In this document: piece after piece, positions 22,400 through 26,244 of the stretch
How positions within the stretch are numbered: position 1 is the stretch's first letter
Layout: each line of letters starts with the position of its first letter
Source of the DNA: Ruminococcus sp. UBA6407
GTDB lineage: Bacteria > Bacillota > Clostridia > Oscillospirales > Ruminococcaceae
Direction: 5' to 3'
Assembly: GCA_002438605.1 (NCBI GenBank)
Contig: DJPR01000035.1
Location: 12,287 to 38,530, forward strand
Length of the DNA stretch: 26,244 nucleotides
The notes under the pieces: generated by a model
Told to the model about the DNA's origin: nothing
The model's input: only the letters and a program-made list of their open reading frames with translations
The model's database searches: none
Position numbers and translations under genes: made by a program

Positions 22400-22927
22400 T
22401 TATATTTCATTTGGCTCAAGAACTGCATAATTTCCTTCTGCACGCTTATAAACTACATTAATGCAGCCTGTAGCGGCATTTGAGAACATGAAGAAATTAT
22501 GTCCGAGCATATTCATCTGAAGGATAGCTTCATCAACATCCATAGGACGCATTTCAAACTTCTTATGCTTTATAACCTCATAATCAGACTGTTCAGGCAC
22601 AGCTTCAGCAAAAGCTTCCTTAAACGCTGTATCTTTCAGACGTTTTTCAATTTTTGTCTTATTCTTTCTGATTTGTCTGATAATCTTGTCGATTGAAGCA
22701 TCAAGAGCGTCCTCTTTATCAATTGCAGACTGTTCTGCTCTGTATATCATATTGTTAAATTTAACTGTAAGCTCAACCACGATCTGATTTTTAAATTCAG
22801 AAAGTGTAATTTTAGCGTCCGCATCATCTCCGAAAAACTTATCGAGCTTTGCTGAAAGCCTCTGCTCTGCATACTCTGTAAAATTTTGTGGTGTAACCAT
22901 TTTTTTGGATGTAATTTTAACATTCAT
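22400..22927 (-). CDS. hpf: Ribosome hibernation promoting factor, long form
   Basis: The product is 175 residues. The N-terminal S30AE domain (1-97; MNVKITSKKMVTPQNFTEYA, ITLSEFKNQIVVELTV) binds in the decoding channel of the small subunit. A linker leads to the C-terminal dimerisation domain (about 112-175; KKFEMRPMDVDEAILQMNMLGHNFFMF) that pairs ribosomes into 100S particles. The length marks the long form used by most Firmicutes. A strong promoter and a leader hairpin next to the AGGAGG ribosome site suggest both transcriptional and translational control. The gene follows the FHA-FtsW-PBP operon but is separately promoted. Confidence 0.96.
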   Translation of the reverse strand: MNVKITSKKMVTPQNFTEYAEQRLSAKLDKFFGDDADAKITLSEFKNQIVVELTVKFNNMIYRAEQSAIDKEDALDASIDKIIRQIRKNKTKIEKRLKDTAFKEAFAEAVPEQSDYEVIKHKKFEMRPMDVDEAILQMNMLGHNFFMFSNAATGCINVVYKRAEGNYAVLEPNEI

Positions 22928-22946
22928 ATTAGTTCCTCCTTTAGGA

Positions 22947-22969
22947 CTTTCGGTTCTATGAACCCAAAG
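22947..22969 (-). promoter_or_regulatory. Leader hairpin just upstream of the hpf ribosome site
   Basis: CTTTGGGTTC and GAACCGAAAG form ten-base arms with one mismatch and a three-base loop. The hairpin ends seven bases before the AGGAGG (22940-22935). It occupies nearly half of the 55-base leader and could stabilise the message or influence initiation. Confidence 0.5.
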
Positions 22970-22988
22970 CCATAAATATTATGATTAA

Positions 22989-23017
22989 AGTATACCATAT
23001 TTCATATCTTTTTACAA
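22989..23017 (-). promoter_or_regulatory. Housekeeping promoter of hpf
   Basis: Minus strand: TTGTAA (23017-23012), a 17-base spacer and TATACT (22994-22989) with TGG as an extended -10. Initiation is expected near 22982. Confidence 0.8.
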
Positions 23018-23064
23018 GTGTTTTATTGATTTTTATATATTATTCCCAATATTTACCCAATGTA

Positions 23065-23081
23065 TTGTTGAATTTCAACAA
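23065..23081. repeat. Perfect 17-bp palindrome after the PBP stop
   Basis: TTGTTGAA and TTCAACAA surround one central base, immediately past the PBP stop codon. It is AT-rich and has no T-run, so its role as a terminator is doubtful. Confidence 0.4.
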
Positions 23082-23082
23082 A

Positions 23083-24438
23083 TTACAAACAAAGCGAATC
23101 AAGCAGAACTTTGGTTATTGTTTCAGTTTTCACATTTCCGCCGTTTTTATCCTCAATCATAACACAAAATGCTATCGGGTTTCGCTTATCATTCACAAAG
23201 CCTGTAAGGAGCGAATTTTCCTCATCACCGTTCTTGACCTGTGCAGTACCGCTTTTTACTCCTATTTCGTATCCCGGTATGCTGTTTATATAATTCTTTC
23301 CGTTTTCAAGCATAACCTCCTTTGCCGCACTTGCAGTTGCAGGTGCAAACAAAAGGTCGCTGTAAGACGTTTTGGCTTTTTCTTTCACCTTTCCATTTAC
23401 ATCAGTGACATGATCAATCATGTAAGGGTTAGTAGTTTTTCCGCTTTCATTAACAACAGCACTCTGCCAGATCATCATTTGTACAGGACTTATAAGAGTT
23501 TCACCCTGTCCAATACATCCCCACTGTGTATTGAAATCATAGGAATCAGTAAGCGTTGTTGACGCCTTTTCGCATTTGATACCGTTAATGTCAATATATT
23601 TCTCTTCATCACTATTTACAGCATATCCCAATGATCTGAACACCTTTTCAATGCTCCCAAGAGGCATATCAGGATCTTCTATAAGCTGTGCAAAGAACGG
23701 ATTACAGCTGTTTGCAAATGCCTGAACAATATTTTGTTCTCCATGCCCATAGAGATTGTGACATTTTATCTCCTGCCCGCTTTTATTCAGATAAACACCG
23801 CTGCAGCTGAAATGCTTATCAAAAAGTTTGTCCTTGCCCATTATTTCAAGTCCTGCAATAAGTGTAGCAACCTTTTGTGTTGACCCCGGAACTGTTCCAT
23901 ACATATTTTTGCACATTAACGTACCGCTTTCAAATTCAGCTATGTTATCATATCCCTGAGTAATGTCAAATGACGGACGGCTCACACAAATCAGTATTTC
24001 ACCCGTCATATAGTTATACGCAACCGCACAGCCTTTTCTGTCGCCGAAAGAATCATAAACTGCCCTGTTTGCCTTGTGATTTAATGTGGAATATATAGCC
24101 GCTTTGCCTCCGCTTTTTACAAGTCCCGATGCAAAGCTGTAGTTGTTTAACTTTTCGATATTTCTTGCTACAAGCGTATTGGACATCTGACCCATATTAT
24201 CACCGATAATATTTCCGACATCGGTAAAGTGTCCTGCTTCATATTTTGAGAAATCCTCCGAGCCGTCAAAAAGCACGTCACCGTTTTTATCATAAACCAT
24301 TCCTATTGACTTATTGCTGCTGTTAGACATATAAAATGACGCTTCTGTTTGTATTTTATATACAAGCATTCCCATTCCGATAATGAAAAAAAGCAGGATA
24401 AACGTTATAATACGCTGACCTCTTTTTATACTTTTCAT
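23083..24438 (-). CDS. Class B penicillin-binding protein (transpeptidase), PbpA-like
   Basis: The product is 451 residues. A cytoplasmic basic tail and one membrane helix (about 10-28) precede a small N-terminal domain and the transpeptidase domain (about 130-451). All three active-site motifs are intact: S186-T-Q-K189, S244-C-N246 and K395-S-G-T398. It should crosslink peptidoglycan strands. The compact size, without a long dimerisation module or PASTA repeats, resembles actinobacterial PbpA and some sporulation PBPs. The ATG overlaps the stop of the FtsW/RodA gene (ATGA), so the polymerase and transpeptidase are coupled and are probably a cognate pair. Whether it acts in elongation, division or sporulation cannot be told from sequence. 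Confidence 0.93.
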   Translation of the reverse strand: MKSIKRGQRIITFILLFFIIGMGMLVYKIQTEASFYMSNSSNKSIGMVYDKNGDVLFDGSEDFSKYEAGHFTDVGNIIGDNMGQMSNTLVARNIEKLNNYSFASGLVKSGGKAAIYSTLNHKANRAVYDSFGDRKGCAVAYNYMTGEILICVSRPSFDITQGYDNIAEFESGTLMCKNMYGTVPGSTQKVATLIAGLEIMGKDKLFDKHFSCSGVYLNKSGQEIKCHNLYGHGEQNIVQAFANSCNPFFAQLIEDPDMPLGSIEKVFRSLGYAVNSDEEKYIDINGIKCEKASTTLTDSYDFNTQWGCIGQGETLISPVQMMIWQSAVVNESGKTTNPYMIDHVTDVNGKVKEKAKTSYSDLLFAPATASAAKEVMLENGKNYINSIPGYEIGVKSGTAQVKNGDEENSLLTGFVNDKRNPIAFCVMIEDKNGGNVKTETITKVLLDSLCL

Positions 24439-25718
24439 TTTCTTCCTCCATTTGCCGTTGATTTCTTCTTTGCTTTAGGCCGCTTAAATACAGGCGACTG
24501 ACCTGCTATAATCATGCCTATCATAAATCCGCTTGTAACCATAGAGCTTCCGCCCTGCGAGATAAAAGGGATTGTAACTCCTGTAAACGGTATCATATTG
24601 CATGAACCAAAAATATTCAATGCCATTTGTACAATAAATGCTGCACACACACCTGTAGTCATTGTTACATGAAAATATGAACGGGGAGGATTGATAAGCG
24701 GCAGCATCAGCATAATAATTATTACAATTATCATCATTAATGCAAACAACAATCCCCATTCTTCACAAATAGACGAAAAAACTATGTCCGTTTCAGAAGC
24801 GGCAACTTCATATAATGAACCATGACCTGCTCCCTTTCCGAACCAACCGCCCTCAGCTATTGCAATCAACGCTCTGCACTGCTGATAGCCGTTTCCTGTT
24901 TTGTCACTCCATATATCAACATTAAGTCTGTCCTGAACATAAGCAGGTGCAAATTTAAGTGCGGCTATAACTGCACAAGCAGCGGCAGCACCTATTCCGA
25001 TTATCAGCTTTTTGGAAAGCTTTGCTTTTGGATAGCAAAGTCTGAAAACCATTCCGCATCCGTAAATCGCAATAAAAGTCGGCAAGCTTCCCAAATCCCT
25101 GCACCACCACTGCAATCCGACTATTAAAATTATAAGTCCGAGAAGTGCCGCATTTGTCTTGACTATGTTAAAACCAAGTATCCTTGTTTTATTCTGCTGT
25201 TCCATTACAGAAGTCGAACAGGCAAGAATAAATGCAGGTTTAAGAAATTCAGACGGCTGAATTGTAATTACTCCCAAATCAATCCACATACTTCGGCTTC
25301 CCGTAAGAGTAAGTATACATAATATAATTATAATGTTTGCCGCAAATATGTATTTTTTCTTTGTCTGTATCCACTTATGATTTCTGCAAAGCAAATATCC
25401 TGCACGGCAGGCTATTATTGCCGCTATACAGGTTATAAGATGCTTTGCTGCCAATCCGACTCCGCCGAAACAGGATTGGAAAATCAAGCTCATGTTAAGT
25501 ACAAGCAAAAGCATAAAATCTATTGAATACGTCATTTGTTTATAGAAAAGCATTACTATAAAATATACCAGATCAAGTCCTATTACAATTTCCGCAAGCT
25601 TTAATACAACTGATGTATCCTCATAATTTCCATTAAAGAAAACCACTGCAAGCATTGCAAAATGTGCCAGAAGAACGAACAATGATGAACTGATATAGGA
25701 AAGTCCGTTTTTATACAT
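24435..25718 (-). CDS. FtsW/RodA/SpoVE-family (SEDS) peptidoglycan polymerase
   Basis: The product is 427 residues with about ten membrane helices. The SEDS signatures are present: GSRSMWIDLGVITIQPSEFLKP, GLQWWCRDLGSLPTF, and the long loop IAEGGWFGKGAGHG with SETDIVFSSICEEWG, then PFTGVTIPFISQGGSSM. These proteins polymerise lipid II into glycan strands with a class B PBP partner. The ATG at 25718 has AAGGAG eight bases upstream; a start at 25760 would include that site and is rejected. It overlaps the FHA gene by eight bases (ATGTATAA) and the PBP gene by four. The sequence does not separate FtsW from RodA. Confidence 0.94.
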   Translation of the reverse strand: MYKNGLSYISSSLFVLLAHFAMLAVVFFNGNYEDTSVVLKLAEIVIGLDLVYFIVMLFYKQMTYSIDFMLLLVLNMSLIFQSCFGGVGLAAKHLITCIAAIIACRAGYLLCRNHKWIQTKKKYIFAANIIIILCILTLTGSRSMWIDLGVITIQPSEFLKPAFILACSTSVMEQQNKTRILGFNIVKTNAALLGLIILIVGLQWWCRDLGSLPTFIAIYGCGMVFRLCYPKAKLSKKLIIGIGAAAACAVIAALKFAPAYVQDRLNVDIWSDKTGNGYQQCRALIAIAEGGWFGKGAGHGSLYEVAASETDIVFSSICEEWGLLFALMMIIVIIIMLMLPLINPPRSYFHVTMTTGVCAAFIVQMALNIFGSCNMIPFTGVTIPFISQGGSSMVTSGFMIGMIIAGQSPVFKRPKAKKKSTANGGRK

Positions 25719-26127
25719 TCTGATTTCTCCTTTTTCTGAAGATAAGCTTGTAATTTCCAAACTTTATTAAATCATTCTCATACAAACGTGACTGTTTTAC
25801 CCTTCTTCCGTTTATATAAAGACCTGACTTAGAGCCTAAATCAGTTATGACCCATATTCCGTTTGATACAGTCAATACTGCATGATACCTTGATACTGAC
25901 ATATCCATAAGTCTTATATCAGCCGAAGCATGTCTGCCAATAATTATTTCGTCACATTCAAGCGAATATGATGCACCTTTTTCAGCAAGCTCCATATCTC
26001 CGCTTATTTTATACCAGCGTTTCCGCCCTGTTTTTTTCTCTTTATATGCACATAAAATCAACACTAAAGCACATAAATCAAGCAGTCCTCCTGCAACTGC
26101 ACATAATGCAAGATTGTATGCGTCCAT
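25711..26127 (-). CDS. Membrane-anchored FHA-domain protein
   Basis: The product is 138 residues. One N-terminal membrane helix (about 5-27) is followed by a basic stretch (KEKKTGRKRWYK) and a cytoplasmic FHA domain (about 45-132). The FHA phosphopeptide-binding positions are retained: G64-R65, S79-R80-Y-H82 and S101 with N106-G107 (GLYINGRRV). FHA domains bind phosphothreonine. Gene order FHA, SEDS polymerase, PBP resembles the actinobacterial wall cluster that also holds Ser/Thr kinases, but no kinase is visible here. The ATG has AGGAGG five bases upstream. It is the first gene of the operon in this window; the upstream region contains a MITE copy. Confidence 0.92.
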   Translation of the reverse strand: MDAYNLALCAVAGGLLDLCALVLILCAYKEKKTGRKRWYKISGDMELAEKGASYSLECDEIIIGRHASADIRLMDMSVSRYHAVLTVSNGIWVITDLGSKSGLYINGRRVKQSRLYENDLIKFGNYKLIFRKRRNQNV

Positions 26128-26167
26128 TTCTGCCTCCTAATAATTATGATTACACCGTAAAAAATTT

Positions 26168-26244
26168 CAGACAACACCGCACAAAGCATGTCAAAAGACT
26201 TTGCAGGTCATAAACTTGCAGATTTTCCGTCATATTACACATAA
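26168..26244 (-). repeat. MITE-family copy upstream of the FHA operon, cut by the window edge
   Basis: Bases 26180-26244 match the reverse complement of 22212-22276 at 61 of 65 positions, and the terminus ACAACACCGCACAAAG lies at 26171-26186. It is in inverted orientation relative to the complete element. It begins 41 bases upstream of the FHA start codon. Read toward that gene, its end contains TTGACA. Confidence 0.8.

Noticed and set aside
1..26244. tRNA genes, rRNA, CRISPR array, T-box or known riboswitch
   Set aside because: I looked for tRNA T-loop patterns, regular direct repeats and T-box motifs upstream of lysS and argS and saw none. Both synthetase genes lie inside operons with short gaps.

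Overview
The window reads as a stretch of chromosome from an AT-rich, low-GC Gram-positive anaerobe, most likely a clostridial Ruminococcus-like (Oscillospiraceae) bacterium. The evidence is a long-form Hpf, a PPi-type phosphofructokinase, a stand-alone LUD protein, a DUF1934 gene beside murI, a SpoIIQ-like peptidase and strong AGGAGG ribosome sites. Species assignment is inference. I find 24 protein genes. All lie on the minus strand except the SpoIIQ-like gene at 19343-20101. I see no tRNA, rRNA, CRISPR array, phage gene or transposase.

Layout, from high to low coordinates (the direction of transcription): (1) 26127-23083, an overlapping FHA / FtsW-RodA / penicillin-binding-protein operon for cell-wall synthesis. 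(2) hpf with its own promoter, then a 484-base gap holding a 180-bp MITE-like element. (3) A LUD-domain gene and a monocistronic fba. (4) The plus-strand SpoIIQ-like gene, a Cof-type HAD phosphatase and a PPi-dependent pfk with a long structured leader. (5) ddl, murI, DUF1934 and argS, a wall-precursor cluster leading into an aminoacyl-tRNA synthetase. (6) A CdaR/PucR-type regulator. (7) ftsE, ftsX, a coiled-coil M23 hydrolase and ctpA, a division-hydrolase activation module. (8) greA and lysS behind a consensus promoter. (9) A membrane protein of unknown function. (10) lepA, a zinc-ribbon membrane protein and hemW.

The functional theme is peptidoglycan: precursor supply (MurI, Ddl), polymerisation and crosslinking (FtsW/RodA plus PBP, with a phosphothreonine-reading FHA protein), and regulated hydrolysis (FtsEX-M23-CtpA, SpoIIQ-like). 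Translation and housekeeping genes (LepA, LysS, ArgS, GreA, Hpf) and glycolysis (Pfk, Fba) fill the rest.

The least ordinary signal is non-coding. A family of short terminal-inverted-repeat elements (ends resembling AAGGCAACACCGCACAAAG) is scattered through the gaps. There is one complete 180-bp copy, two copies cut by the window edges, and shortened forms reduced to little more than the two ends, including a perfect 39-bp palindrome. Other points of note are a glutamate racemase with Gly in place of the usual Asn after its first catalytic Cys, and a SpoIIQ-like protein lacking the His of the usual YxHL motif. I did not find a convincing new multi-gene system; most of the window is ordinary core genome.
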